Below the pieces are notes generated by a model. The model ran no database searches. It saw only the letters and a program-made list of their open reading frames with translations, and had not been told where the DNA came from. Shown here in pieces: positions 34,369 through 47,000 of a stretch of 64,000 nucleotides of DNA. The DNA lies in the NCBI RefSeq assembly GCF_050436995.1, contig NC_134756.1, positions 5,084,001-5,148,000 on the forward strand, read 5' to 3'. The stretch is from Anticarsia gemmatalis (taxonomy: Eukaryota; Arthropoda; Insecta; Lepidoptera; Erebidae). Each line of letters opens with the position of its first letter. Position 1 is the first letter of the stretch. The position numbers and the translations under genes are program-made.

Positions 34369-35718
34369 TAATATGTTAACAACAATAAGTAAGTTTGAAA
34401 AACAATCTAATACGAGTGTAACGTAATATGTTGTGCGTAAGTGACTGCGCGCGTTGATGTCTTTTGTTCCGCGGTTGTTTGATGCATCTAATTAAAGGCA
34501 AATTACGTTGCTATATTTAGAACAGCAACCGTTAGCTTTGTTAATGTTGGTTTTATTGTTTTCTGAGCAATAGAGGAAATCCTGCTATTATATTATTACA
34601 GGTTTTATACCGCTAAGATAATAATATAGGGTCACTACAGTACATCTCGGTACTTTGGACAGCGTTAGAAAGTTGAAACCAATTGAATCGTAGACTAATA
34701 ATTCTGAATAAGCAACGAAATATTCTCGCTAAATACTAATTATATGACTTTAATTAGATATGCCACTACAAATACAAAATAGTTTGCAAAACATAGTGTA
34801 ATTACAAATAGATAACTCAGTTACGTTGCATATCTCGTCACTTGTTATTTAGCGGCGAGGTGTGTAAGATAGCGTATAGCGGAGTCTTTTTGATTTTACT
34901 AATGTATATTGTGAATAAAGTCACAATATAATCGACTTAATTATGGAGTAAAAATAAAAAGATATATTTTTTGTATGAGCAAGTAATTTTTAAAACATGC
35001 GCATTTTAAATATTTTTCTACTTTAAACGCTCGATCATACTTCCTGCTTCTCATTGTTATATTATTAGAGCGGAGTTTACTTACAAATTAATAACAACAA
35101 CTCTCAATTACTTAGGTTAACAAGAGCAAATCTTGGCGATGCGCAAAAGCTTACAATTTAGTTCCCTTTACCAAATAAAGAAATTGTTCACATATTGTGT
35201 ATCAATTTTGCATGACCCCGTTCTCTCCGCTATCCGCTCCCACTTACACCTTCGCCGCACACATTGAGCAACTTGATTCACATTGTAGCTACGTAACTAG
35301 TAGGCAGCGGGTACAGCGGCTCTATAATCTGCGCCCTGTTACTGTAACTACTGAGCAATACTAATTGATAACTGTGACTTCATAACGCGTACCGATTCGT
35401 TTACAACGATTTACATCAACTGATCGAATTTACATGCTAATGTTTGAAGGTAGTTTTATAGTTGTGACTGCTTTTACATCGTTTTATTACTACATTAGAC
35501 TATATTAGATTGAGAGATATGACTCTGTGCTGATTAAGTTTGTTGTGACTTCAAAGTAGATTACGATTGCAAACTACTAGTTAGCTTATTGAAACAAGCT
35601 TAATAAATTGTCCTTAACTAGGAGCAATTTGATCGTTCTTAAGACTTTGAAGAATTGTATATCAATAAATAAATTAGAATTAGAAATCCACGTCGCAAAA
35701 CCGTCGCAAATATTTTTA

Positions 35719-35782
35719 CCCATTACTGTCTCACTGCGGTAAGGGTCTCCTTCCAAACGAGAGAGAGCTTAGGAATTGAGTC
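35719..35782 (-). repeat. Degraded dispersed retroelement-tail repeat
   Basis: CCATTACTGTCTCACTGC and GGTCTCCTTCCAAACGAGAG match the reverse form of the repeat also seen at 20917, 41925 and 47670. Confidence 0.4.
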
Positions 35783-38159
35783 ACAAGTGTACTTCATGAT
35801 TTTATTATTTATTGTGGGTCCCAAAAACGTATCTATCGGTTGTTTAAGGTGCACCATGCCTATGCAATGTTATGGTGTAATGTATTGGGTACGTCCATGT
35901 TGGCCGTTTCCACCGAAATTTGTTTCACAAGACTTAATTTCTCAAAAGTCATTGTTACACTAAAAGTTAATTCCGTAAACAATTATAACCGAAATGCTAA
36001 TTCATTCCTATTACTTGTTCGCGATAATATCATTTGTGAAACGTTAGTAATGAAAGTATAATATAAATTACGTTACGTGTAAATCCATAACAATATTTGG
36101 TAACAAATGACAACGCGCATTATACTTGCGGCTGTACGAGAAGTTCAAAGATCATTGTCTTAAAAGCAAAAAGGCAATACCAATACAATTAGAAAATGTT
36201 CCAAAGCTAGACAATTGCGATTCGAACATAAAGCAGTTTAAATAAAACCTAGCACAGCGCAATTATGTAAAGCGCATAGTTTTCTTGTCGACTCCCATAA
36301 AAAGTCACTTTCATTGTTTCATCCGTATCCGACTCATGTTTCTTATGTCGTTACGTTTTATTATGCAGCGGCTGAGAATAACAAATGCTTGCGAGGCTAT
36401 GCAAACAAAACGATCGCATTAGGCATCGCAAAAACAATGAGTTACGCTTCGACAAAGTAAAGTGAACGCAGTGAGTTAAGTTTGAGCAAATCTAAGCATC
36501 TTCATTCATATCAACAAATCTGATAACGGACATCTTATGTACAAACACGAATATATGCAAAAATAAAATCTATATACTAAACCAAATTGTATTTTCTACA
36601 TTAAAAAAGGGTTCATACACGTTTTGGTCCTAATTTAAGAAATTATTCTGTTGTTATTATGTTTCTTTTTTTTTTCTAATATTATATGCACCAATTTCAG
36701 TTGTAATGTACAGGGTGGTCGGAAAATAATAAAATATACTAAGTTAGTTTTCTTATTTCTCTACAACAATTGACTTGTAAATGCCAGTGGTTATTTCTAG
36801 ATTCTCTATCAGTTCTTGTACTCATAGTTGCATAGAGTTCAATTGCCTCTTGCTACCTACTATTAGTAGAATTAGCCAGTATAATGGGAAAAGGTAAAGT
36901 AGAGAAAAAGATGATGAGATGACAAGACAGGGACATGTTCATTGCAATAACCTAACTCTAGTCAAGTGAAACAGAGAGTAGTTTGGTATTTTATAAGTAC
37001 GTGGTAGTAGCACTAACGTGTAAAGATTTCCTATTACAACAGCTGCTAACTGTTGTCTTCCCTAGATGTCATCAAAGGAAACGTTTTAGCAACTTCCACG
37101 TCGCACCGGCACTCCACGTATTAGTGCCCCAAGGTTTTAATGCGCTAATTATATGAAAATTGCTCAGCTAGCTTGCTCATTGGTAATAGACACTGCATTT
37201 TAGACCTATCGTTATTAGTAGTGGAAGTTAAGTTACCAGTGCTAATATTTAACCTTTTCACCGCCAGAGTAATATTGAAAATCGGTGTTCCCCACGCCAA
37301 GCAATAAATTCCTTCGTTTATACCTACAAAATAATAGTCACGGGAAAAGTGTATATCGATAAAACTTCGATTAATTTTACGTGTTCTTATATTATGAGTA
37401 AAAATTGCATAAAAGTACCACAAAATTTTATTGAATTTCTCCCATGTGTCAACTTTACACTACTCAGTACTCATTACCCAAAAATAACAATGATATACAC
37501 GAACAATTTGCATAAAAAAAGTACTTAATTCAAATATTTTATTCAAAAAGTCACAGCACTAATCCCAGTTGTGACGACACCTTTTGACGTTAAGAAACGC
37601 CACTGGCGTGGTCAGCGCTGCGATTTCAAATTTTGCCGCCTTATATTAGAGATGTACCAGTGTGGCAACACATTGTGCGTTTCTTGATTATCTTCAAGCT
37701 GAAAACAAAAACGATATCTTTATTACAACTTGTGGTAATTTTATCTTAACCATGTACTTCAAGGATCTGTATAGGTCCCTGAAATGCCTAAATAGGAAAA
37801 TCTAAAGCATCAAAAAGCAGTACGTTTACGAGGTTTACATCATAAAGTTCATTAATTTATTTACATTTATAGGTTATTATATTTAATTAATTTATATACC
37901 ATTAAGTTAGGGATAAAAAACTTAGGTAGTAATTAATACTAACTATTACTAAGGATTACTCTACAGTCATAGTCACACGTAAGTACTGGCAAGTAAACTA
38001 CGTAAACGAGTCAAATATAAATATATTACTTGTGTACTAACACAATCATAAATAAATCACCGCTAAGTAAATTTAGGCCTTATGTGTTCATGTTAATGCA
38101 TAAACTTGCTCAGCGCTGTCATGCGTATTCATTACCGACACGTTTCGTCATGTACCTAA

Positions 38160-38335
38160 CTAGCGACCCGCTCCTGCTTAGCACGGGTATTTAATAACAA
38201 TATTTCTCCACTATTTCTTGAATGTAATATTAAACATAAAACATTCCTTTTTAATCATTCTATCTATTAAAAAAACGCATCAATATCTGTTGCGTAGTTT
38301 TAAAGATTTAAGCATACAAATATACTATGTAGTGA
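38160..38335 (-). mobile_element. Helitron-like element nested in the piggyBac-type element
   Basis: On the minus strand it starts TCACTACATAGTA and ends CGGGTCGCTAG, with flanking bases A and T. CCCGTGC and GCGGG-type GC-rich sequence precedes the CTAG end. This is a different Helitron-like family from that at 24701. Because it sits inside the piggyBac-type element it inserted later. Confidence 0.6.
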
Positions 38336-38499
38336 TAACATATTTCTAATATTGAATAACGACAAAAGTAGTAACTATACCTAAAAGGTACAATAAACAT
38401 AGATAGTACGTATTGGCATGATAACTGTGTTTTTTTGTTAGTCCTACAACATTAATAATACCTTTATTGTTTGTTTAATGTATTCAAACAATAACTTAC

Positions 38500-38607
38500 C
38501 TCTAAATCGTCACTCCTTAAAGATTCTGCTTCAGAATATGTAACATCATCTTCTACACCTTCTAACACTCTCAACAGCTCTTCTGTCGTCATTTGACTTG
38601 AAGACAT
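38500..38607 (-). pseudogene. Orphan first coding exon of the piggyBac-type element
   Basis: ATG at 38607-38605 opens 36 codons (MSSSQMTTEELLRVLEG and an acidic, Ser-rich continuation) ending at a good donor, GTAAGT. Acidic N-termini of this kind are usual for piggyBac transposases, and the exon lies within the TTAA-flanked element. No downstream coding exon was found on the minus strand before the element ends, so it is probably the remnant of a deleted transposase gene. Assignment rests on context more than on sequence. Confidence 0.5.
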
Positions 38608-41126
38608 TTTTGTGGCGCAGATGGTGTACGAAAAATTTATTATACACAAGAATTTATGTACCTATTATTAATAACGTATTGCAACAACACTACGAGTGTC
38701 CAGCAGCGCGGGTGACGTCAGAGCGCGCCGTCTGATTCCGTCAGTGGCGTACGAAGCACTGTAAGGGATTCCGCTAATAGAGATGCGCGAGAGTTGCCAC
38801 AAAATGATCGATTTGCACTTATTTAGTCATGAGTTTATCACTAGATATGGTAGTTTTATTACATATTTAGGTTTGTATTGAATCTAATTTAAAACATATC
38901 AGACAAAAAATTTTTTTTTCAGAAAGGAGTGAAGTATTTCAATTTGTTTTCGAAATATTGCATAAAGTGTTTAGATTGTAGTCCTTTTCCTTGCACATCA
39001 CTAGTTGACGCGTCTTCACGTCTGTGGCGTGGATTTGCGGGCTAAATTTATACATTTTGCATGATGATTTACTTTGTTTTTTTTTCAGGTACAACTGTCT
39101 AATTATTATATGTCTTTGTGTAATAATGTAATAAATATGTTTAGGTAATAATAACAGGAGAAAGAAAACACTTGAAACGTATTGTTGTATGTTTATTTTG
39201 AACTATAAAAAAGTGATATTTTTGACGTGCTATCACGTCGATGGCGTCGTGAGCGATTTTCAATTTTACGTCTCTTAACGTCCGTGGCGGTGAAAAGGTT
39301 AATCTGCTATCATCAAGAATAAAAAAGAATTTGGGGCTGATAAAGTCTAGGTAACCACTAGGTGAGTAAAGACCGTGAAAACTCCAGATCCGCAAACCTA
39401 TATAAAAAAATATATTTGAGACACTATTTCTAATTAGTATTACTGCTAGTTATATCTCTGTTTTTTACTATTGCTGTTTAGGACAGAATAAAAATAATGT
39501 GTTCCTATAAATATGCCGTATAAAATGTCTAACAAACGTTACGGAACAACATTTTCTTGTGAAAAATTGAATAATTTCATACGTAAGTCTTTTGTAGATT
39601 ACACAAGTAACGATTATTAGCGGCAGTTTCTGTAAGAGAATTTCTCAAGTTAATGACGAAGTCACGAGATTGGTGTTACTTTGATGACAACTATTAACAA
39701 CTTGTAAGCAATGGCGCATAAGTAGGGTCCAGTTGCTAAAGCTTTTTTGCAAGTGGTTGGAATTCTTGTGAGAGTTAATATCCGGCAAGTGTGTAATAAA
39801 CGTTAGGCAAATAGTATTATGCAGATATTATGTAGCTCTAGTAAATCATATTGTTGAAAAGAAAAATGACCTACGAGTAATTATGTATATTATTACGCAG
39901 GTTAAACTGACACATTTTTTATAGATTAGAAAATCGGTGTAAATAAAAATGGTGCAGACAGTGAAAAAAGGATTTTTTCCGTCTTTTAAATACTTCCAGT
40001 GCTTAACACTTAGGTGTATAATTTTTCGCATTTTCCTCAAGCTCAAAGTGTCCTGAAAATGTTACTGCGACTTAATGTTGATTATAATAGAGATATTAAT
40101 CTTCCAACGCATCGTTGATATTCGCTATTACGTTGCATAAGAACAAAATAGGAGCCTACCTAAATAATGATAGTTACTTAGGCAAGCGTCTCTGAATAAA
40201 CTTACTACGCCAATATACCTAGTAGAACATTTACGACATTGTCTAAATTCTGATCCGATGAGAATTGGACCGTACCGTGCGCTGATTTAAATACTTAGCT
40301 TTGAGATTCAAACCATGTCTAGTAAAATAGAGAAACAGACTTCGAAGATAAAGCTGTCTATCTAGCATTCCAATCTAATTCGCCCGTCTCCACATCTAAG
40401 ATCTTACTTGAACTGTTATTTACACATTTACGCAGATACTATCTTTATAAGGATTTCTAGCGTTTAAGTAATAGTCTATAATATTATAATGTACGAAGTA
40501 GATAAAATATATATATCTGCTTCAATCGTTCCATGGACAATCCATAAGAACGACTCATTACCATAAAAAAAACTACGTATAATAGGTACCCCGTAAAAAG
40601 GATTTTTTTACAAACCCATTTAAAAAAAAAACATTTTAGTCGTAACAGCTATTGGCCCATTTTCATGTTTCACGAAATACAAGTCTGATTTTAAACTTGA
40701 AACTAGATTGACACAATAAATTACACATTCCCTACATGTCTAATACTGTAAAAAAACTCAACCTGCCTAGCACATATATGACAAGTCGTTTGATATTTAG
40801 AACCACTTGGAACTAATAAATTAGTGCCCAAGCAAGTATGTGTTGTTAAGTAGTTGTTCTAACGAGGTATAATTGAATTGTTAAAAGCATAACTGAGGCG
40901 AGACATGTTGGTGTCGATTAGTGATAATAAAGTACACGATAGGATGTTTTATACTTTACGATACGAGATGGGAATGTTGATGTCGTGTCGGTTACGTGCC
41001 TAGAAAGTTACTATTTCATAGTGTCGTAGGATAATTTACCGATTTTAAAATCGTCGATGCCGAATGACGATTTCAAAATCGGTATCTAATGGCTGGCGCC
41101 AATTCGGAAAAACTTTTCATCTAGAG

Positions 41127-41350
41127 CAGTGGTTCCCAACCGGTGGTCCGCGGACCACCAGTGTTTTGCGGAAGTCAAAATGTGGTCCGCGAATGACTTT
41201 AAAATTTTCAATCTTCAGGATTTTTAAAACACTCTATCTTTAATATACCAACATAGTGGTCCCTGATAACAAGAATAATATAAAAGTAGTCCCTGGTAAC
41301 AAGAATGATATAAAAGTGGTCCTGGACTAAGAAAAGGTTGGGAACCCCTG
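41127..41350. mobile_element. hAT-type MITE with 8-bp target duplication
   Basis: Ends CAGTGGTTCCCAACC and GGTTGGGAACCCCTG (14 of 15 paired), flanked on both sides by ATCTAGAG (41119-41126 and 41351-41358). An 8-bp duplication and CAG...CTG ends are typical of hAT elements. The interior has GTGGTCC repeats and no coding frame. Confidence 0.85.
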
Positions 41351-41924
41351 ATCTAGAGAGACATAGAGGGTTTTGAGTTATCAAATTCTGTGCAGAGATG
41401 TGGTTAGTAAATTCCTTGAAATAAAAGTTGTTGTGAATAATAAATAATCATCAGATAGGCTGAAGATAATAAAATAGTGGCATTAGCTTTATCATAACGG
41501 TTTATATGAAATCCTCAAGTGTTAACATATCATAATCCTATAAAAGAGACTTCAATGATTGTTTTTCTTTACTTCATGAGCACAATTTATCTAATCTAAT
41601 ATTGAATACTGTTTTATAGCTTGTCGGACACTGTAAAAGACGTCATCTCTCAATGAAGTAATCATACAACATTTCCTTTAAACTGTCTGCTATTGACTGC
41701 TATTAATGTGATCGACTTCTTACTCAATCTCTTATATAATGATCATTAAGTACTATCTTATAATAAAGAAAAAATCTGTTGCCTAATATAATTCAAGAAA
41801 ACTCATGGCTAGCTTTGTTGTATACTAAGTGATGACCATTCTTTTCAAATGACTGAACCTCATTTACCCAATATTTTATTTATAATATTTTCTCCGCAAG
41901 TCAAGTACATATTGCTCGAGCCAA

Positions 41925-42030
41925 TTGGCCAGGATAGTAAGTTGCATTACAGATCTAACCCTTTTCTCATTATAATGGGAGAGCCATACTCAGTGCTGGG
42001 ACAGTAATTGGATAAATTAACTATTAAAAT
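41925..42030 (+). repeat. Old copy of the dispersed retroelement-tail repeat
   Basis: CCAATTGGCCAGGATAGTAA, TCATTATAATGGGAGAGCC and TCAGTGCTGGGACAGTAATT match the copy at 47670-47766 in the same order, with many substitutions. Confidence 0.45.
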
Positions 42031-42831
42031 TTAATACCAACATTTGCAGCACAAGTACACATGACATTTGAAGTTCTAAATGTTCCTTCTTTTTGCTTAA
42101 TAGTAAGTAGTTTGCAGGGTATACGAATAGTTTTATCTTTTACCTAAAAAAGTAACTCAGTTTGCTATTCTAAATATTCATGTAATTGAGGGACCCATAG
42201 AGCTTACATACTACATTTAAATAGTCATAAAACCTGTAAAGAGTACTTCTAAGAACCGTTATTGCAAATTAAATATTATCAAGCTATATTCTTATTTATC
42301 TTAATATTCAGCACCTTCCGATTCTTACTAACTCTGATAATCTATTCTTCTTTCATCATTGTATTCTCCTCTAAGTGAGTTCGAGGCGCCATGTAAAGAT
42401 TTGTTACGGGCTGCAGTGTAGAGAGCACATTATTAAAAGCCATATTTTAAGCATTGAAATGGTCTAAAATTAACAATAATGCACTTTACACAACAAAAAT
42501 ATACCTATTTTCTATTTTTTCAAAACAACCGACGCTGACATTTTTGACAATTGACAGTTACAGCATAAAGTTATTGCCATTAAATGGATATTCGATAAAA
42601 AATAATTTCCAATTTATTATTTTATATTGTTAAAGATTTCAGTTATTATAAATCAAATTAATTTAAATCGATAGGTGCCCATAATTATTTGAATCTGCAA
42701 GATAACTAAAAATTACAATTCTCTTAATTTTAGTTCATTTAAATAATTTGGTGTGAATTACTTTTAGTCAATAAGAAATACAAAGTATTTGTTTCTATTA
42801 AAAGTAAAAATTAAATTGATTTTATAAACAC

Positions 42832-43065
42832 CTAGCTGACCCGCGCAACTTCGCTTGCGTCACATGAGAGAGAATGGGTCATAATTTTCCCCGTTTTTGT
42901 AACAATTTTCTTTGTTAATCCGCTCCTATTGGCCGAAGCATGATGTTATATAGCTTATAGCCTTCCTCGGTAAATGGTCAACACAAAAATATTTTTTCAA
43001 TTCGAGCCAGTAGTTCCTAAGATTAGCACGTTCAAACAAACTCAGCTTTATAATATTTGTATAGA
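42832..43065 (-). mobile_element. Non-autonomous Helitron-like element, inverted copy
   Basis: Reverse-strand copy of the 24701-24956 element. Read on the minus strand it starts TCTATACAAATATTATAAAG and ends CGCAAGCGAAGTTGCG-type hairpin, GGGTCAGCTAG. The (GTTT)n tract is reduced here. Confidence 0.75.
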
Positions 43066-43076
43066 TAAGAGAACCT

Positions 43077-43155
43077 CGTAGCTAAGTAACAACCGCGTGC
43101 ATCCACCTCTAAGGTTAAACTACGCTTGCCGAGGTTGTTCCGTGGATGGGTGACC
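43077..43155 (+). repeat. SINE fragment with 5S-like segment
   Basis: GAGGTTGTTCCGTGGATGGG followed by TGACC resembles the internal part of 5S rRNA and of 5S-related SINE bodies. Flanking parts are too degraded to classify. It abuts the Helitron-like copy on its left. Confidence 0.45.
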
Positions 43156-43429
43156 ATATACTATAATATAATACTCATAACTACTTAAAAGAATATACAA
43201 TTAAACTAACACGAAATTCTACCAAATACCACTAAATGGGTATAATATTAACATTAAATACGAAAATAATGTAATTAAAACTACTTACTTAAAAGAATAT
43301 ACAAACAAATTTATTTTAACTAACACGAAATATTTAGTGGAAACTATTTCAAACTAATATCAATTCGAAAGAGTATAACCTCAACTGATTAGAATAACGT
43401 TAGTAGTATAATAATCAAATTTCGGTTAA

Positions 43430-43692
43430 AAATCTCCAAAGCGTAGGCTTACCCAGCTACGACATAAAACGTAATGATAGTGCGATTTAATATTGCCAGT
43501 AGCGCCATCTAGTGAAAGCGCCAGTGCAACCGCAAAGCGGTGGAGCGGTTTCTTCCGATTGTCGCTGTTTTCCGTGGGAATGAGATATTTTCCCGGAGTA
43601 AAAAGTAGCCTATGTCCTTTCTCGGATATCAAAGTATTTCCATACCAAATTTCACGCAAATTGGTTCAGTAGTTTAGGCGTGATTGAGTAGC

Positions 43693-43739
<47 letters not shown>

Positions 43740-43770
43740 GTTACTTTCGCATTTATAATATTAGTATGGA
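43430..43770 (-). mobile_element. Helitron-like repeat with (CAGA)n microsatellite
   Basis: On the minus strand it starts TCCATACTAATATTATAAATG, followed by GCGAAAGTAACTCTGTCTG and a long (GTCT)n run (43692-43739), then TTTGCGTGAAATTTGGTATG. The copy at about 53766-53950 has the same order. The expected CTAG end is not evident here, so the left boundary is approximate. Confidence 0.55.
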
Positions 43771-44094
43771 TTATATCGTTTAACTTTTATAAAATATCTT
43801 TGAAAATAAAAGCCAGCAAAACACAAAACCACCGAGCAGACTGTGATTACAATTTCCGAACGTAAAACTGATCGACCAATAGCAGCGCAGCTTACGACAT
43901 TTTATTCGTAACGTACTGAAATTTGAAAACAAACGTTCAAGGCTCGTTAGATTTTGGATACAAGTCCGTGGTTATTTTGGAATATTTGAGTATTTTGAGT
44001 TTGATTAGTGATTTTTGAAAAACTGCCAACCAAACATTATATTGTGAATCCATGTGACTATAGTTTATAGAAAATAAGTGAATAATTCTACAAA

Positions 44095-47000
44095 ATGATC
44101 ACATTAACCGAAGATGTCAACAAGCTATTGTAAGTTTTCAATTTATTCAAATGTGAATTATCAAGAATATATAAGAATTCAGTTCTTAAAACACGTATTT
44201 GGTGCAGGATTCCATAAAAGAGTTTTAATTGCATGAATGTTCATACTTCTTAAAATATGGACTGGTTTGCTAAAGCTTTAACTAGTCAAGGCGTCTACAA
44301 ATTCCCACCGTTACATTTACGTAGCTAAAATTTGATTTAACGTTAAAACAATGCATGGCAGTGTTTATTATATTTTAGTCGACTGGTTTTCACTTAACTT
44401 TTAACAGTCAATTCGTAAATACCGGAAATAACATTTAATATCTAACGTCTATTTGTAATTCAAGTTGTGTAGCATTTGTCGGGTGTGAACTTGGACTCAC
44501 CGAGCTTGTAAGAGTGAATAATAACATTTCCTCACTGTTTCACCTGTTAGAACCTCAGACTTGTCAAAGCTGTATATGAATGTATTGATATGCTCAAGTC
44601 TATAGTTTCTTTCTTTGTGTAGCTAGTATACACCACTACCTACTACCTTAGCATGTTTGAATTACATATCAGTATGATATTTGGCTCATTCCATGATAAA
44701 CAACAAGAAAATAGTTACTTTTATGCTTGTTAATTTCTTGAACTGAGTATATTCTTAAATAATAAGTAAATTGATTGTAATGAGATCTTTCCTTCACACA
44801 ACACTATCTATTCAGTCATTAACTCATTACTTATGCTAAACCATAACAGACAGTCAAACAAGTGACAAGTAGCACATTGAAACTTCTATAAATGTATACT
44901 ACTTGCATAAAAACTATTTACAAATTAACATAATGTTTTGTCAAGCAATGAAGTCCTCATGGAGATATCTCAAAATGTTCGTGCCATGATGGAGGAGCTC
45001 TGGCTGAACTGGTCTCACCTTGGAGTAGATGATGCCACAAAGGTGAACAACATCACCAAACTGGTGCAGATTGAGAAGGAGCTGCACCGGGATGTCATCT
45101 CTGAAACCAGGCAGAAGCTCAAGATTATGCAGGGACAAGTTGATAGTAAGTAATTGAATGGATAACTTGAGGATGGAACTAAAATGTGTGTTCTTCATTT
45201 ACCTATTTCCTATGCTTTTGTGTCTGTGGCTGTGTGTTATGGCTGTTATATGCTATGTGAATTCTTATCCTTGAATAGCAGAAGATTGAACTTAGTGTCC
45301 AGTAGAGTTGTAAAATATCATGCTAGTATTTTATTGTTTTCTACTTTGATACAAGAATTATCTGTAGAAATAGAATTATGTAGGTATAATTGCATGTTTA
45401 ATACTTTGCATTATAATTTAACAGAACTGAAAGAGGAAACTGAAGAGCTGAGCAGATGTCTGTCTGTTGACATCACTATATTAGACTTCAAGGACGAGAT
45501 GATGTTGGTTGAGTACAAGAGGGAATTAGAAGAACAGATTGCAGGGTAAAGTATTTACTTTATTTTAGTTAAATAGGTACAAAATAAAACAAAAACCAGT
45601 GATTTATATATATGTTTCATATGTAGAGCTATTACATATGTCTCAAAATATATTTTTTCAGTCTCTAAACTTTTTATTGTAAGATATTTCAAACCAAAAT
45701 ATAACTTAATACAAGTTTTTTATCACTAAACACACAGTCTTATTGCTTATTTTACGTTTTTCATAGTCTTACATGTCTAACAAAACCATATGCTGTGTTG
45801 CATAATATGAATAGTGACATGTAACTCTTATCTTACATCTAAGTTGACGTTACAGTTTTTCTCAAGCAAATTATTTCCAATTACATATCACTTTGTATAC
45901 AGTACATGGGAAAAGTGCTGTCATTACATTTCTCAGGCGATGCTATCTTTCATTTTCACAACATACTTGCTACTATCTGATCTTTTTGGTAGCAGCTTAG
46001 CTTATAGGTAAACTAGTTTTCTTCATCATCTTTACACCAAAAGTGGTTTGTGTTGTGTTAAATTAAGTATGATTTTTTTAAAGTGCTAAAGCAGTTTAAA
46101 AAAGTCATACTTAATTGAAGCTTACTATAGTTTCAGATAAGTATAAAGGTGTCTTCATGCTAATTCTATCAATGTCTAAGACTCACTAATCAGCTGTTGC
46201 CTTTAGGAAATATCCATGAAATGATTCTGCAGTTTAAAAGATGTATATTAGTATCGTGCTTGACAAATTGCTTGCACCAGTTCTCAGTATTTCTAATAAA
46301 ATGATGACAAAGCTAATTTGTTGGTTTTACTTATAGATATAGGGAGCAAGTAGAACAGCGTCGTATGAAGATGGAAAGATTGCTGGAGTGGCAGCGAGAC
46401 CTTGCTGAGAAGCTTGGAGTCACCATCCAAGAGCTGCAGGAAGTTCCCCTTCCCTCTGAAGAGGAGCTGGATCGATTGAAGGAACACCTAGAGATGCTTC
46501 AGGCTGAGAGAGACAAAAGAGCTGAGATATTCTTGAATATTCAAGTTGAAATCAAGGATATCATGGGTAAGAAGAGATTTTTAATCTTTATTTTATTTAT
46601 TTTGGTTTTATAGAGATTTCTTAGTCTTGTTTCATGAGTATATGGTCAGATAGGTTTAAAGTTCTAGTTATTTACATTTTATAAGTTCCTTCTTATTAAA
46701 TATCCAAAAAGACGTGTAGTCTAGAATTGTGTTACACACAATTGCGAAACACATTTGACCTTCACATATTTTTTATGTTTATTAAAAGATGTATTTAATT
46801 AATGAGCATTATCATAACTACTTATCTAATATTTAATTAACAGCTTCTATTTGTAAACATATCTTAATAAAATTTACTCATTTTACAATGCATAACTTTG
46901 TATGAAACTGTCGAATAAAATAGAATTTAGAGTTCATCTATCTATTTGGCGTCAGAATAAATTAGCATACATTATTTTCAGATAAACTAAGAATCAAGCC

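Larger units (their letters stand above)
30260..37248. other. Gene-poor region
   Basis: No host gene is supported in about 7 kb. Contents recognised: an inverted-repeat element at 32461-32707, a mariner deletion derivative at 34162-34368, a retroelement-tail fragment at 35719-35782, a short perfect hairpin at 31403-31430 and a small direct repeat of ATAAACGGTTCGG near 33130-33155. The open frames at 33307-33504 and 35840-36061 have no family features. Confidence 0.5.
37253..39298 (-). mobile_element. Internally deleted piggyBac-type element
   Basis: Both ends carry the perfect 14-bp inverted repeat CCTTTTCACCGCCA and abut TTAA (37249-37252 and 39299-39302), the piggyBac target duplication. 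Total length is 2046 bp. Subterminal motifs of a shared pattern (TGACG, about ten bases, then a TGGCG core) occur at 37585-37611, 39006-39031, 39223-39248 and, in looser form, 39267-39290, and could be transposase-binding sites. On the minus strand there is one coding exon (38500-38607). The remainder of a transposase, including the catalytic Asp triad, is not seen. A Helitron-like element is nested at 38160-38335, reducing the original interior further. Confidence 0.75.
39303..44094. other. Intergenic region before the PRC1-type gene
   Basis: No host gene supported. It holds an hAT-type MITE at 41127-41350, a long-stem hairpin at 41037-41084, a retroelement-tail copy at 41925-42030, Helitron-like copies at 42832-43065 and about 43430-43770, and a SINE fragment at 43077-43155. 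Small frames at 39141-39395, 39846-40046 and 43426-43659 lie in repeats or are featureless. Confidence 0.5.

Noticed and set aside
36708..36740. TACAGGGTGGTCGGAAAA, resembling a mariner end
   Set aside because: No inverted partner could be found nearby, so an element cannot be delimited.
37145..37423. 92-codon minus-strand open frame
   Set aside because: Crosses the left end of the piggyBac-type element and its TTAA site, so it is not a natural coding unit.
43692..43739. Regular 4-bp repeats considered as a CRISPR-like array
   Set aside because: Simple (CAGA)n microsatellite inside a Helitron-like repeat; no spacers.
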